Shown here: one piece after another, positions 1 to 10,548 of the stretch
How the letters are laid out: the number at the start of each line of letters is the position of its first letter
How positions within the stretch are numbered: the first letter of the stretch is position 1
From: Paenisporosarcina sp. FSL H8-0542
GTDB taxonomy: Bacteria; Bacillota; Bacilli; Bacillales_A; Planococcaceae
Assembly (NCBI RefSeq): GCF_038632915.1
Contig: NZ_CP152050.1
Span: forward strand, 545,001-600,000
Direction of reading: 5' to 3'
Length of the DNA: 55,000 bases
The notes under the pieces: generated by a model
What the model was told of the DNA's origin: nothing
Seen by the model: only the letters and a program-made list of their open reading frames with translations
The model's database searches: none
Made by a program: the position numbers and the translations under genes

Positions 1-2033
<2,033 letters not shown>

Positions 2034-2099
2034 AAAATGAATTTGAATGGTTTTCAATGACCCGTTTATCCAGTTTTGAGTGAACAAACACTCAAATAG

Positions 2100-2215
<116 letters not shown>

Positions 2216-2223
2216 AAAATAAG

Positions 2224-2256
2224 AAACCGGTACCTTCCAAGGTATCGGTTTTTTTG
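2224..2256 (+). terminator. Terminator of the rrn operon
   Basis: Inverted repeat AAACCGGTACCTT / AAGGTATCGGTTT with a 2-base loop, running into seven T residues, 8 bases after the 5S gene. Confidence 0.9.
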
Positions 2257-2687
2257 TGATCTTTTTTAATGTTTGAACAGGAGCGCAGCGAAAACAAGAC
2301 CATTAAGAGTTTTATGGCCAGCCATGACCCTAACCCTAACCCCTAAATGGGAGCCATTCCACTGACGTTGCATGGCTCTTTTCTGTTGGAGAGGGATTCT
2401 TTAGAGCAAGTCGATAAAAAGACGTCGATGGGTTCAGCAAGTAAACTTGCGAGTGAGACGGCTTTGAGCGATAAAGCGGTTCATATGAGCGATTAGTACC
2501 GTTATCTAAGCGATAAATATAGGAAAGCAACTTTCAAGAATAAAAACTTGTATCAAAGACCAACATAACTCTTCTTATGAGATTGTCAATCTATCATTTC
2601 GTTCACGATGACGTCTTTTTTCTCTCAGGAGAGGAAAATGAATATTACAAAAAAGCCTTGCAGATTGATCATCAGCAAGGCAAATAA
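2257..2687. other. Gene-free stretch between rrn operon and the SLH gene
   Basis: No credible gene is visible. It contains a second terminator-like hairpin (GAGCCAT 2351-2357 with ATGGCTC 2372-2378, then TTTT) and a short CCCTAA tandem at 2331-2342. The last 40 bases hold the minus-strand terminator of the neighbouring gene. The short minus-strand frame at 2336-2530 has no ribosome binding site and no recognisable sequence. Confidence 0.6.
2648..2682 (-). terminator. Terminator of the SLH-transglycosylase gene
   Basis: On the minus strand, GCCTTGC and GCAAGGC (2655-2661 and 2675-2681) form a 7-bp stem followed by a T run, directly after the stop codon of the gene ending at 2688. Confidence 0.8.
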
Positions 2688-4145
2688 TTATTTAATGTAT
2701 TTTGATGCAATATAGCCATAGTAAGTCTTGCCATTTTGCTCGACTTTGACTGGATACCAAGCAAAAGTATTGGTCGAATCCTTATTTTCGTCATAAACAA
2801 GACCTCCAAGGATGGTGATTTTGTCTTTAGACGTGATTTTCGTTATTTCTCTAGAGGAAGTTCCAGGAGATGGACGTAGTCGGCCATCATTAATGTACCG
2901 CACAGTATCTCCAGCTTCAAACATTTCTTTTGATAAAGTTTTGTCAGCTACAGAAACCTCATAATGCATTTTTTTGAATACGATATTCGCTGTTGAATTT
3001 TTATCGTATTGGAAATCAAGTGATGTCATGTTCATGGGAACAAGATTGATATTGGATAAATCATAAGCTTCACTCAATAAACGGTAAACACCTTCTTGAT
3101 AAGCTGTAGTGTTTGTTAGACCGCTATCTTGGTAGAGTGGGCTGTTTTTAGGTTTAATCCCATTGTACGCCATTACTGCAAAGTACCAGTTTTGCAATTC
3201 TTCTCGCTTCATATCACCAATTGACGGCAAGTTTGTATTTTTGAAATTCTTATTCAACATATCTACTCCAGCAAATATGTTATAAGCAAGATCAGATTTT
3301 AATAGATCTACATCGTATCCAGCGGTTGTAGTGATTTGCATCAACCCAATCCCGCCATCAGCAGTAATGATTGGATTACCATTCGAATCGAATTGTTTCC
3401 ATTGTCCACTTTCTTTTGTAGCTACTGACTTAACAATTTCCGGTGGAATACCTGCTTTGAGCGCTTCTCGCGTCAATAAACAGTTAACTGTCTGTCTGTC
3501 CTGTTTTTTGCTCTTTGGTTCATACCCGCAAGTATTGATAGATAGTCTGAACCTATCGCTCAAAGCACGTGCAAGCAATCCGGAAAATTCACTTCTTATA
3601 ATTGAGCTATCAGGAAGAAATTTTCCATTAGAGTATCCTTTTGTGACACCGAAAGAATAAATCTTGCGGACTGATGAATAAGAAGATTTATCGATTGGCA
3701 CATCAGAGAATGAAATCGCTTCTTCTTCAGTCAATTTAAAAGCTCTAGCAATAAAAATAGCCATTTGACCTCGTGTTACAGGTTCGTCCGGATGAAATTT
3801 CCCATCCGTATATCCTTTAATAATATTAAGTTTTAATGATGAATCAATTGCACCTGAAGCAACATTTTTTTTCGTTACATCTGGAAAATCAGTATCACGT
3901 GGAGTCGTATCCAAATCCAATGCTCTAGCAATCATCAAGGCAGCTGCTGCACGTGTAACCGTATCTTTAGGTCCAAAATTGCCATCTTTATAACCACTGA
4001 TGATTTCCTCATTAAATAAATACATCATCTCTTCAAAAAATGGGTCACCAGGTTTCACATCCGTAAACCCTTCAGCATTCGCTTGTCCAACATTTCCTGT
4101 TAATATCAGAACAAACGAAAATAGTAAAATATAAATCTTCTTCAC
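2688..4145 (-). CDS. S-layer-homology-anchored lytic transglycosylase-like cell-wall protein
   Basis: A 485-residue secreted protein. A signal peptide (about residues 1-24, ending QANA) is followed by three SLH domains (about 27-70, 87-140, 147-198; each has the G-Y-x-D/N-G-x-F-x-P pattern), which bind pyruvylated wall polymers. Residues about 215-335 look like an SLT lytic transglycosylase domain: a likely catalytic Glu in ATKES, then GIGLMQIT and a downstream AYNIFAGVDML segment. The C-terminus (about 400-485, ending GYIASKYIK) resembles a bacterial SH3 domain. It would cleave peptidoglycan at the cell surface. The start is GTG, with AGGAGAGG 7 bases upstream; the nearby ATG is out of frame. 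It is monocistronic with its own terminator. The domain calls are from motif recognition; the exact substrate is unknown. Confidence 0.88.
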   Translation of the reverse strand: MKKIYILLFSFVLILTGNVGQANAEGFTDVKPGDPFFEEMMYLFNEEIISGYKDGNFGPKDTVTRAAAALMIARALDLDTTPRDTDFPDVTKKNVASGAIDSSLKLNIIKGYTDGKFHPDEPVTRGQMAIFIARAFKLTEEEAISFSDVPIDKSSYSSVRKIYSFGVTKGYSNGKFLPDSSIIRSEFSGLLARALSDRFRLSINTCGYEPKSKKQDRQTVNCLLTREALKAGIPPEIVKSVATKESGQWKQFDSNGNPIITADGGIGLMQITTTAGYDVDLLKSDLAYNIFAGVDMLNKNFKNTNLPSIGDMKREELQNWYFAVMAYNGIKPKNSPLYQDSGLTNTTAYQEGVYRLLSEAYDLSNINLVPMNMTSLDFQYDKNSTANIVFKKMHYEVSVADKTLSKEMFEAGDTVRYINDGRLRPSPGTSSREITKITSKDKITILGGLVYDENKDSTNTFAWYPVKVEQNGKTYYGYIASKYIK

Positions 4146-4308
4146 TCATATCCTCTCCTCTTATCAATAGAATAACAAAATTGGAATATAATTGGTACTC
4201 CTGTTCCTAATTGTTACTGATTTCATGCTCTTTGTTGCGTTTTCATTCTTTCGAACTCACGTATAAGTAAGCACGAAAAAAAACTTTAAAAGTTTTTTCG
4301 AAAAACTA

Positions 4309-4336
4309 TTGTAATATTTTCATACATTGGTATAAT
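4309..4336 (+). promoter_or_regulatory. SigA-type promoter of tRNA-Asp
   Basis: TTGTAA (4309-4314), a 16-base spacer and TATAAT (4331-4336) preceded by TGG, giving an extended -10. The tRNA starts 25 bases downstream. Confidence 0.75.
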
Positions 4337-4360
4337 AAATCTTGTCGTTAAATATTGTGT

Positions 4361-4436
4361 GGTCCCGTGGTGTAGCGGTTAACATGCCTGCCTGTCACGC
4401 AGGAGATCGCGGGTTCGATTCCCGTCGGGACCGCCA
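4361..4436 (+). tRNA. tRNA-Asp (anticodon GTC)
   Basis: A 76-base cloverleaf. Acceptor strands GGTCCCG and CGGGACC are followed by an encoded GCCA end. The anticodon arm CCTGC-CTGTCAC-GCAGG carries GTC, and the T-arm has GGTTCGATTCC. It stands alone between its own promoter and terminator. Confidence 0.97.
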
Positions 4437-4452
4437 TTTATATTAAATTAAC

Positions 4453-4491
4453 AATCCGCAAAGAAAGGAAACTTTCTATGTGGATTTTTTT
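4453..4491 (+). terminator. Terminator after tRNA-Asp
   Basis: AATCCGCAAAGAAAG pairs with CTTTCTATGTGGATT across a GAAA-type loop and is followed by a T run. Confidence 0.8.
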
Positions 4492-4596
4492 GTATAATTA
4501 AAAAGCCCATCGCTTTACGCTGCTCTTGTTCAAATAAAGTGAAGTATTGCGGAGGATTCGGTACACTAGAGAAAACATCAGTGAGGTATTAAATAT

Positions 4597-5049
4597 ATGA
4601 CTTATATAAAACGAGTCACATCCCTTGAAGAAACGGAACAATTTGGCCAACGATTAGGGTCTCTTGTTCAAGCACAAGATGTGATTACACTAGAAGGCGA
4701 TCTTGGCGCAGGCAAGACGACTTTTACAAAGAGCTTCGCAAAAGGATTAGGCGTAGAGCGTAATGTGAACAGCCCAACCTTTACGATATTAAAGCAATAT
4801 GAAGGCCGCTTGCCTTTCAATCATTTGGATGTTTATCGTCTAGCTGATAGTGAAGAAGACTTAGGTTGGGATGAACTGTTTTACGGAGATGCCGTAACGG
4901 TGATTGAGTGGGCAAAGTTGATTGAATATGATTTGCCGAAAGAGCGTTTGCAAATCGAAGTTTTCTACGAAGATGAATTTGCTCGACGTTTTGAAATTAC
5001 GCCTATAGGTGAACGCTATGAGCAATTATGTAAGGAGTTATTTGCATGA
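4597..5049 (+). CDS. tsaE: tRNA t6A biosynthesis ATPase TsaE
   Basis: A 150-residue cytosolic P-loop ATPase. Together with TsaB and TsaD it makes N6-threonylcarbamoyladenosine (t6A) at position 37 of ANN-decoding tRNAs; TsaE cycles the TsaBD complex. The Walker A motif GDLGAGKTT lies at about residues 34-42, followed by the family signatures NSPTFT and HLDVYRL. The length is normal. The start ATG has GTGAGGT upstream. It is the first gene of a tightly packed operon; its stop overlaps the tsaB start by 4 bases (ATGA). It corresponds to B. subtilis ydiB. Confidence 0.96.
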   Translation: MTYIKRVTSLEETEQFGQRLGSLVQAQDVITLEGDLGAGKTTFTKSFAKGLGVERNVNSPTFTILKQYEGRLPFNHLDVYRLADSEEDLGWDELFYGDAVTVIEWAKLIEYDLPKERLQIEVFYEDEFARRFEITPIGERYEQLCKELFA

Positions 5050-5756
5050 TATGGTTAGGGATTGATACATCGAATGTGCCATTGACGATAGCGGTAGTCA
5101 AAGACAATCAGTTATTGGTTGAATGGACAAGCTCGATAAAAGTAACGCATTCTGTAGGGGCTATGCCTGCTGTAGAAGAAGCATTAAGACAAGCGGATAT
5201 TAAACCGAATGAACTGGATGCTATTGCCGTAGCAGAAGGCCCAGGATCCTACACAGGAGTTCGCATCGGGGTCACAATAGCAAAAACATTGGCTTGGACG
5301 TTGAAAATTCCGGTTGTTGGGGTTTCAAGTCTTCAAACGCTTGCTGGCAACGGTTCACTTTTCAATGGGATCATTTGTCCAATTATGGATGCCAGAAGAC
5401 AAAATGTGTTTTCAGCCATTTATACGAATGAGTTGGAATCTATTCTGCCAGATGGTCATTATGCGTTGGAAGCAGTGTTGGAAGAGTTGGCGACGACAGA
5501 AGAAGATATTTTGTTTGTAGGGAAAGATGTAGCGATTCACTGGGAAGCCATTCAACAAGTTTTAGGTGAACGTGCTATTCGTGCACCATTTCATCAGGAC
5601 TTGCCAAAAGGTTCTGTGGTAATTGAGCAAGCAATGATGAAACCATTGACTTCAATAGAAGAAACGCATCATTTCGTACCGGATTATAAGCGGATTACAG
5701 AAGCTGAAACAAACTGGCGTGCTGAACAGCAAAAGGCTGGTCAAACGAATGAGTGA
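5046..5756 (+). CDS. tsaB: tRNA t6A biosynthesis protein TsaB
   Basis: A 236-residue protein of the ASKHA fold, the partner of TsaD in the t6A complex. It opens with IWLGIDTS and carries the diagnostic GPGSYTGVRIG at about residues 66-76. TsaB lacks the metal-binding HxxxH of TsaD and acts as scaffold or dimer partner. It overlaps tsaE by 4 bases upstream and rimI by 8 bases downstream, which implies translational coupling. B. subtilis equivalent: ydiC. Confidence 0.95.
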   Translation: MIWLGIDTSNVPLTIAVVKDNQLLVEWTSSIKVTHSVGAMPAVEEALRQADIKPNELDAIAVAEGPGSYTGVRIGVTIAKTLAWTLKIPVVGVSSLQTLAGNGSLFNGIICPIMDARRQNVFSAIYTNELESILPDGHYALEAVLEELATTEEDILFVGKDVAIHWEAIQQVLGERAIRAPFHQDLPKGSVVIEQAMMKPLTSIEETHHFVPDYKRITEAETNWRAEQQKAGQTNE

Positions 5757-6204
5757 ATCAGTCAGCTATAGAAAAATGACCTTTGACGATATTGACGGGG
5801 TCTTGAGAATTGAACATGAAGCCTTCAGTCAACCCTGGACACGCGATGCGTTCGTTCAGGAGATGACAACAAACTTGCATGCGTATTATTTAATCGCTGA
5901 AGATGAAGATCAACAAATTGTAGGTTTCTGTGGGATGTGGCTCGTAATGGACGAAAGCCATATCACAAACGTCGCAGTGACCGAGCATGTGAAAGGCCAA
6001 GGAATCGGGGAAGGACTTATGCGTGAAGCGATTCGAGTGGCAAAAGAGCATGGTGTAGTGCTGATGACGTTGGAAGTACGTGTTAGTAATACGATCGCTC
6101 AAAATCTGTACCGTAAATTAGATTTTCAAAATGGTGGAATCCGAAAAGGTTATTATTCAGATAACCATGAGGATGCACTGGTGATGTGGGTGGAATTCAA
6201 ATGA
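5749..6204 (+). CDS. rimI: Ribosomal-protein S18-alanine N-acetyltransferase RimI
   Basis: A 151-residue GNAT acetyltransferase. RimI transfers acetyl from acetyl-CoA to the N-terminal Ala of ribosomal protein S18; bacterial homologues may also modify other proteins. The acetyl-CoA loop V-x-G-Q-G-I-G is visible ([11 protein letters not shown]), followed by LEVRVSN and [10 protein letters not shown], which are typical of RimI. I chose the ATG at 5749 (MSESVSYRK) over an in-frame GTG at 5719, because the 10 extra residues lie inside tsaB and do not look like the family. The stop overlaps tsaD by 4 bases. B. subtilis equivalent: ydiD. Confidence 0.93.
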   Translation: MSESVSYRKMTFDDIDGVLRIEHEAFSQPWTRDAFVQEMTTNLHAYYLIAEDEDQQIVGFCGMWLVMDESHITNVAVTEHVKGQGIGEGLMREAIRVAKEHGVVLMTLEVRVSNTIAQNLYRKLDFQNGGIRKGYYSDNHEDALVMWVEFK

Positions 6205-7220
6205 CGAAAGATCAAATTATATTAGGTATTGAAACAAGCTGTGATGAGACGGCTGCATCAATTGTGCGTAATGGAAGAGAAATCGTATCCAACGTCGTTT
6301 CATCTCAAATCGAAAGCCATAAACGCTTCGGGGGAGTAGTCCCAGAAATCGCTTCTCGACACCATGTAGAGCAAGTGACAATCGTGATTGAAGAAGCTTT
6401 GAAGCAAGCGAATATGCAGCCAAGTGATTTGGATGCTGTAGCTGTTACCGAAGGACCAGGACTTGTCGGTGCATTGCTAATCGGTATCAATGCCGCAAAA
6501 GCATTCGCATTCGCAAATCAATTGCCTCTAGTTGGGGTTCATCATATAGCAGGGCATATTTATGCCAATCAGTTAGTGGAGCCTATGCAATTTCCTTTAT
6601 TGGCCCTGGTCGTATCAGGCGGGCATACGGAAATAGTATTAATGAAAGAACATGGTTCGTTTGAGCTGATTGGAGAAACGCGTGATGACGCGGCAGGGGA
6701 AGCGTATGACAAAGTAGCCAGAGTGTTGAAGCTTCCTTATCCAGGTGGTCCGCATATTGACAGGTTAGCGCATGAAAGCGAAGAAGCTATCGCATTTCCA
6801 CGTATTTGGTTGGAAGAAGGATCGTATGATTTCAGCTTCAGCGGCTTGAAGTCATCGGTCATCAATTATATGCACAATGCTGAACAGCGTGGTGAAGAGA
6901 TTAAACCACAAGCAGTTGCTGCAGGTTTCCAAAACAGTGTGGTTGAAGTGCTCACAGCGAAGACAATGCGTGCAGCCAAGCAATTTAACGTTAAGCAAGT
7001 AATTGCAGCTGGTGGAGTTTCTGCGAACAAAGGATTGCGAAAATCGCTGGAAGACACTTTTGCAAAAGAAGGAATTCCGTTTACAGTTCCACCTTTGTTT
7101 TTATGTACCGATAATGCGGCAATGATTGCTGCTGCTGGCTCCGTTATGTTCGAAAAAGGGATTACAAGTACACTGGCAATGAACGGCAGACCAGGTATGA
7201 CATTATTCGACTGGAATTAA
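6201..7220 (+). CDS. tsaD: tRNA N6-adenosine threonylcarbamoyltransferase TsaD
   Basis: A 339-residue catalytic subunit of the t6A complex (formerly Gcp/YgjD). It transfers the threonylcarbamoyl group from threonylcarbamoyl-AMP to A37. Visible signatures: [14 protein letters not shown] at the N-terminus, metal-binding HHIAGHIYA at about residue 110, LVVSGGHTE, and the C-terminal [13 protein letters not shown]. The length is normal. The start is ATG at 6201 inside the rimI stop (ATGA), with GGTGGA upstream; a longer in-frame GTG at 6186 is less likely. Last gene of the operon, followed by a strong terminator. Confidence 0.96.
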   Translation: MTKDQIILGIETSCDETAASIVRNGREIVSNVVSSQIESHKRFGGVVPEIASRHHVEQVTIVIEEALKQANMQPSDLDAVAVTEGPGLVGALLIGINAAKAFAFANQLPLVGVHHIAGHIYANQLVEPMQFPLLALVVSGGHTEIVLMKEHGSFELIGETRDDAAGEAYDKVARVLKLPYPGGPHIDRLAHESEEAIAFPRIWLEEGSYDFSFSGLKSSVINYMHNAEQRGEEIKPQAVAAGFQNSVVEVLTAKTMRAAKQFNVKQVIAAGGVSANKGLRKSLEDTFAKEGIPFTVPPLFLCTDNAAMIAAAGSVMFEKGITSTLAMNGRPGMTLFDWN

Positions 7221-7221
7221 G

Positions 7222-7262
7222 AAGAATCGATTCTCTAATAAAAGAGAATCGATTCTTTTTTA
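7222..7262 (+). terminator. Terminator of the tsaE-tsaB-rimI-tsaD operon
   Basis: A perfect 14-bp stem, AGAATCGATTCTCT / AGAGAATCGATTCT, with a 6-base loop, running into TTTTTT just after the tsaD stop. Confidence 0.93.
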
Positions 7263-7301
7263 GCAAAAATGAATTGTGATGTCAATAGAGAACATCTGTA
7301 C

Positions 7302-7460
7302 TTATGCACATTTTGTGGACAACTTGTGTATAAGTGACTGGAATTCAATATATAGTGGTACGATTTACATTGAAGTATGTGTATAAAAACTTTTTCCCCT
7401 GTGGATAGTGTGCATAAGTCTGTTGATAGATTGATATATCAACCTTTTGCATGTGAATAA
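7302..7460. promoter_or_regulatory. DnaA-box cluster between tsaD and ydiF
   Basis: Five perfect matches to the DnaA box TTATNCACA lie within 159 bases. One is TTATGCACA at 7302-7310. Four are in the opposite orientation: TGTGTATAA at 7325-7333 and 7378-7386, TGTGCATAA at 7409-7417, and TGTGAATAA at 7452-7460. Two one-mismatch boxes sit between them: TGTGGACAA at 7314-7322 and TGTGGATAG at 7400-7408. The region is AT-rich and gene-free, between two convergent genes, so it is not a promoter. No dnaA or dnaN is nearby. It most likely titrates DnaA or regulates replication timing. Confidence 0.85.
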
Positions 7461-7494
7461 ATTTGTGGAAAGAAAAATGTCGAAATTTGTACTT

Positions 7495-7512
7495 GACCCA
7501 TATATATGGGTC
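7495..7512. repeat. Perfect 18-bp palindrome next to the DnaA-box cluster
   Basis: GACCCATATATATGGGTC reads identically on both strands. It lies between the last DnaA box and the ydiF terminator. No T run follows directly, so it is not a clear terminator. It could be a protein-binding site. Confidence 0.5.
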
Positions 7513-7522
7513 TTTAATAGTA

Positions 7523-7552
7523 AGAAAATACCGCATGTTTTGACTTGCGGTA
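7523..7552 (-). terminator. Terminator of the ABC-F gene
   Basis: On the minus strand, TACCGCA and TGCGGTA (7-bp stem) are followed by TTTTCTTA, starting a few bases after the stop of the gene ending at 7557. Confidence 0.7.
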
Positions 7553-7556
7553 ACAG

Positions 7557-9488
7557 TTAATATGATTCTAACTCTTCTTCTAATTCAACCCATTCTGTCA
7601 TGAATGTTTCTTGTTCTTCTTTATAAGCATCCAGCTCTGTTTGAAGGGTCATTAATTGCGTATGATCTTGGAAAATGGCTGGGTCACATAATTTTTCTTC
7701 CACAGCATTAATTTGTTCCTCAATTGTTTGTAATTGAGTTTCAAGGTCTTCCAAGCGTCTTGTGATTTGTCGTTCCCGTTTCTTTGCCTCTTTATCGATG
7801 GTAGAAGTGGATTGCTTCGCCGTTGCAGCTTCTATTGCTTTAGGACCTGCTTGCTCAGCTCGAATTTCTTCTAACTCTTTTTTCTTTTCGACATAGTAAT
7901 CGTAATCACCTAAATATTCAAAGGCACCATCACTTGATAACTCAATCACTTTCGTGGCAATCCGGTTAATAAAGTAGCGGTCATGTGATACGAATAGGAT
8001 CGTACCGGGATAGTCGATTAAGGCATTCTCCAGTACTTCTTTGCTATCAAGATCCAAATGGTTAGTTGGCTCATCGAGAATCAAGGTGTTGGCTTTCAAC
8101 ATCATCAGTTTCGCCAAAGCAACACGCGCTTTTTCCCCGCCTGATAATGAAGAAATCGATTTAGTCACATCATCACCACTGAACAGGAATCGTCCTAACA
8201 CATTCCGGACATCTTTCTCATTCATTAATGGCCATTCGTCCCACAATTCTCTCAGTACGGAGCGAGTTCCCGTCAATTTTGCCTGTTCCTGGTCATAGTA
8301 ACCGAATTGAACATTGGTCCCGTAATGTATGGATCCAACTATCGGTGGGATATCCTTAACCACCGTTTTCAGTAAAGTGGATTTCCCGACACCGTTCGGT
8401 CCGACCAGGGCGATGCGGTCTTCACGGAATACACGGAGATTGACGTCCTGAGAGACAGGTTTCCCAGAATAACCGACTGTTACATCCTGCACTTTCAAGA
8501 CGTCATTGCCACTTTGACGGTCAATAGAAAATCCGAAATTCGCAGATTTTTCATCCCCGTCCGGCGAATCCATCCAATCCGTTTTCTCCAATACTTTGCG
8601 ACGCGACTGTGCCATCTTAGTCGTGGAAGCCCGTGCAAGGTTACGTTGAACAAAATCTTCAAGTTTAGCTTTTTCCTCTTGTTGCTTATCAAATGTTTTC
8701 ATATCACGTTCGTACGTCTTGGCCTTTTCATCCAAGTAAGCACTATAATTACCTACAAAACGTTTCACTTTGTGACGAGAAACTTCATATACAAAGTTCA
8801 CGACTTGATCAAGGAAGTAACGGTCATGCGAAACGATAAGTATCGCACCAGGATATCCTTGAAGATAACGCTCCAGCCAGCTGAGCGTATCGATGTCCAG
8901 ATGATTCGTCGGCTCATCAAGAATCAGTAAATCTGGCTTCGTTAATAATAATTTAGCCAATGCCAGTCGAGTTTTTTGACCACCCGATAGCGATTGAATT
9001 GGTTTTGTGTATTCTTCAGGGAAGAATTGCATTCCGTGGAGGACGGAGCGGGTATCCGCTTCATACTGATAGCCACCGGAGTCTTTGAATGCCACTTGTT
9101 TATTGTCATAGTCAGACATGATACGCGCATAAGACTCAGCGTTTTCATATACTTCGGGATTCGCCATTTGCTGTTCCAGGGAACGCAATTCTCTTTCAGC
9201 AGCCCGGTGATGCTCAAAAATGGTCATCATTTCGTCCCAAATAGATAAGTCGGAGTCAATGCCTGCATGCTGTTCCATATAACCGACTTTTGTGCCTTTA
9301 GGAATGATGATTTCTCCAGAGTCATACGACATTTCACCTGCAATAATTTTCAGGAGTGTCGACTTTCCGGCACCGTTTCGTCCGACTAAAGCCACACGGT
9401 CACGATGGTTGATTTCAAGTTTGACACCGCTTAATATTTCATCGACGACAAACGATTTATATAATTGATTCACTTGTAAGACAATCAT
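7557..9488 (-). CDS. ydiF: ABC-F family ATP-binding protein (YdiF-like)
   Basis: A 643-residue soluble protein with two ABC ATPase domains and no membrane segments, the ABC-F architecture. Walker A motifs are GRNGAGKST (N-domain) and GPNGVGKST (C-domain). Signatures are LSGGQKTR and LSGGEKAR, and Walker B is ILDEPTNHLD in both. A charged linker separates the domains, and a Glu/Lys-rich coiled coil (about the last 100 residues) ends the protein. ABC-F proteins act on the ribosome E site to relieve stalling; some give antibiotic protection. The housekeeping position beside tsaD suggests the YdiF type rather than a resistance factor. The start is ATG at 9488 with GAGGTGG 5 bases upstream; an in-frame GTG at 9509 is unlikely. 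Confidence 0.93.
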   Translation of the reverse strand: MIVLQVNQLYKSFVVDEILSGVKLEINHRDRVALVGRNGAGKSTLLKIIAGEMSYDSGEIIIPKGTKVGYMEQHAGIDSDLSIWDEMMTIFEHHRAAERELRSLEQQMANPEVYENAESYARIMSDYDNKQVAFKDSGGYQYEADTRSVLHGMQFFPEEYTKPIQSLSGGQKTRLALAKLLLTKPDLLILDEPTNHLDIDTLSWLERYLQGYPGAILIVSHDRYFLDQVVNFVYEVSRHKVKRFVGNYSAYLDEKAKTYERDMKTFDKQQEEKAKLEDFVQRNLARASTTKMAQSRRKVLEKTDWMDSPDGDEKSANFGFSIDRQSGNDVLKVQDVTVGYSGKPVSQDVNLRVFREDRIALVGPNGVGKSTLLKTVVKDIPPIVGSIHYGTNVQFGYYDQEQAKLTGTRSVLRELWDEWPLMNEKDVRNVLGRFLFSGDDVTKSISSLSGGEKARVALAKLMMLKANTLILDEPTNHLDLDSKEVLENALIDYPGTILFVSHDRYFINRIATKVIELSSDGAFEYLGDYDYYVEKKKELEEIRAEQAGPKAIEAATAKQSTSTIDKEAKKRERQITRRLEDLETQLQTIEEQINAVEEKLCDPAIFQDHTQLMTLQTELDAYKEEQETFMTEWVELEEELESY

Positions 9489-9612
9489 GAATTCCACCTC
9501 AGTTCTCACTTAGTTTAATGGATGCCAGGAACTCATGCAACGACTGAACTTTACTTCTCTCATCTACTCATGTAAGATGAAAGCGATTTCGCTTGAATGC
9601 AGGAGGAACGGC

Positions 9613-10269
9613 ATGAAACAAGAACCGCTTAAAATTCCACAAGCTACAACTAAAAGATTACCTCTCTATTACCGATTCATCCAAAACTTCTCGAACGCAG
9701 GGAAGAAAAGGGTATCTTCACAGGAACTGAGTGAAGCGATGAAAATAGATTCAGCAACTATTCGCCGGGACTTTTCACATTTTGGTGCGTTAGGCAAAAA
9801 AGGCTACGGCTATGATGTGCCAAATCTGTTGGCATTTTTCCGTCAAACACTCGATCAGGATGAAGAAACGAATGTCGCATTAATAGGTGTAGGTAGTTTA
9901 GGGACGGCATTTCTGAAATACAACTTCCATAAAAATCATAACACCCGAATCGTATTGGCATTTGATACAAGTGCAACGGAAGATGGGATGATGCTTAGTG
10001 ACATCCCGATCTTCGAGCCTAGCAAGCTAGAAGAAAAAATACAGGAATACGGAATCGAACTCGTGATTTTAACCGTACCTTCACGAGCAGCGCAGGAAGT
10101 AACGGACCGATTAACGAAAACATCCGTAAAAGGGATTTTGAACTTCACACCGATTCGTCTGACTGTCCCTGATACGATACGTGTTCATACAATTGATTTG
10201 TCCGTAGAGCTGCAAACACTGATTTACTTCATTAAACAGGATGAAGAAACGTTCACACATAATTCATAG
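9613..10269 (+). CDS. rex: Redox-sensing transcriptional repressor Rex
   Basis: A 218-residue dimeric repressor that binds DNA when NAD+ is high and is released by NADH. It controls fermentation and anaerobic respiration genes. It has an N-terminal winged helix ([24 protein letters not shown], about residues 40-63) and a Rossmann NAD(H) domain with [10 protein letters not shown]. The start is ATG at 9613 with AGGAGG at 9601-9606; the upstream in-frame extension has no such site. It is divergent from the ABC-F gene and followed by tatA-tatC. In B. subtilis a moaC gene precedes rex; it is absent here. I found no convincing Rex operator nearby. Confidence 0.95.
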   Translation: MKQEPLKIPQATTKRLPLYYRFIQNFSNAGKKRVSSQELSEAMKIDSATIRRDFSHFGALGKKGYGYDVPNLLAFFRQTLDQDEETNVALIGVGSLGTAFLKYNFHKNHNTRIVLAFDTSATEDGMMLSDIPIFEPSKLEEKIQEYGIELVILTVPSRAAQEVTDRLTKTSVKGILNFTPIRLTVPDTIRVHTIDLSVELQTLIYFIKQDEETFTHNS

Positions 10270-10332
10270 AAGCAATTAGCAAACTAAGCAAAAATGCGTT
10301 AAAATAAATATAGACACGAGGAGGTGCCTATC

Positions 10333-10527
10333 ATGCCTACAGGTCCATTGAGTATTTTATTGATTGTGGTAGTGGCTTTACTTGTATTTGGTCCGAAAAA
10401 GCTTCCTGAACTGGGACGAGCATTCGGCAGTTCGCTTCGCGAATTCAAAAATGCAACAAGAGGTCTAGTCGATGACGACGAAGATGACGATCATAAAAAG
10501 AAGAAAAAGATAGAAGAAGATAAGTAA
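10333..10527 (+). CDS. tatA: Twin-arginine translocase subunit TatA
   Basis: A 64-residue membrane protein. A short N-terminal transmembrane helix (about residues 4-19) is followed by the [14 protein letters not shown] hinge and amphipathic helix, and a strongly acidic then basic tail ([13 protein letters not shown]). TatA multimers form the path for folded proteins carrying RR signals. GAGGAGGTG lies just upstream of the ATG at 10333; a GTG at 10324 lies inside that site and is not the start. Probably equivalent to TatAy of B. subtilis. tatC follows 21 bases later, so this is a minimal two-component system. EfeB at 32.5 kb is a likely client. Confidence 0.94.
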   Translation: MPTGPLSILLIVVVALLVFGPKKLPELGRAFGSSLREFKNATRGLVDDDEDDDHKKKKKIEEDK

Positions 10528-10548
10528 GTACGTTAGGGTGTTTTTCTG

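Noticed and set aside
2331-2342. Telomere-like CCCTAA tandem
   Set aside because: Only about two units; no context for a linear end or a repeat function in this bacterium.
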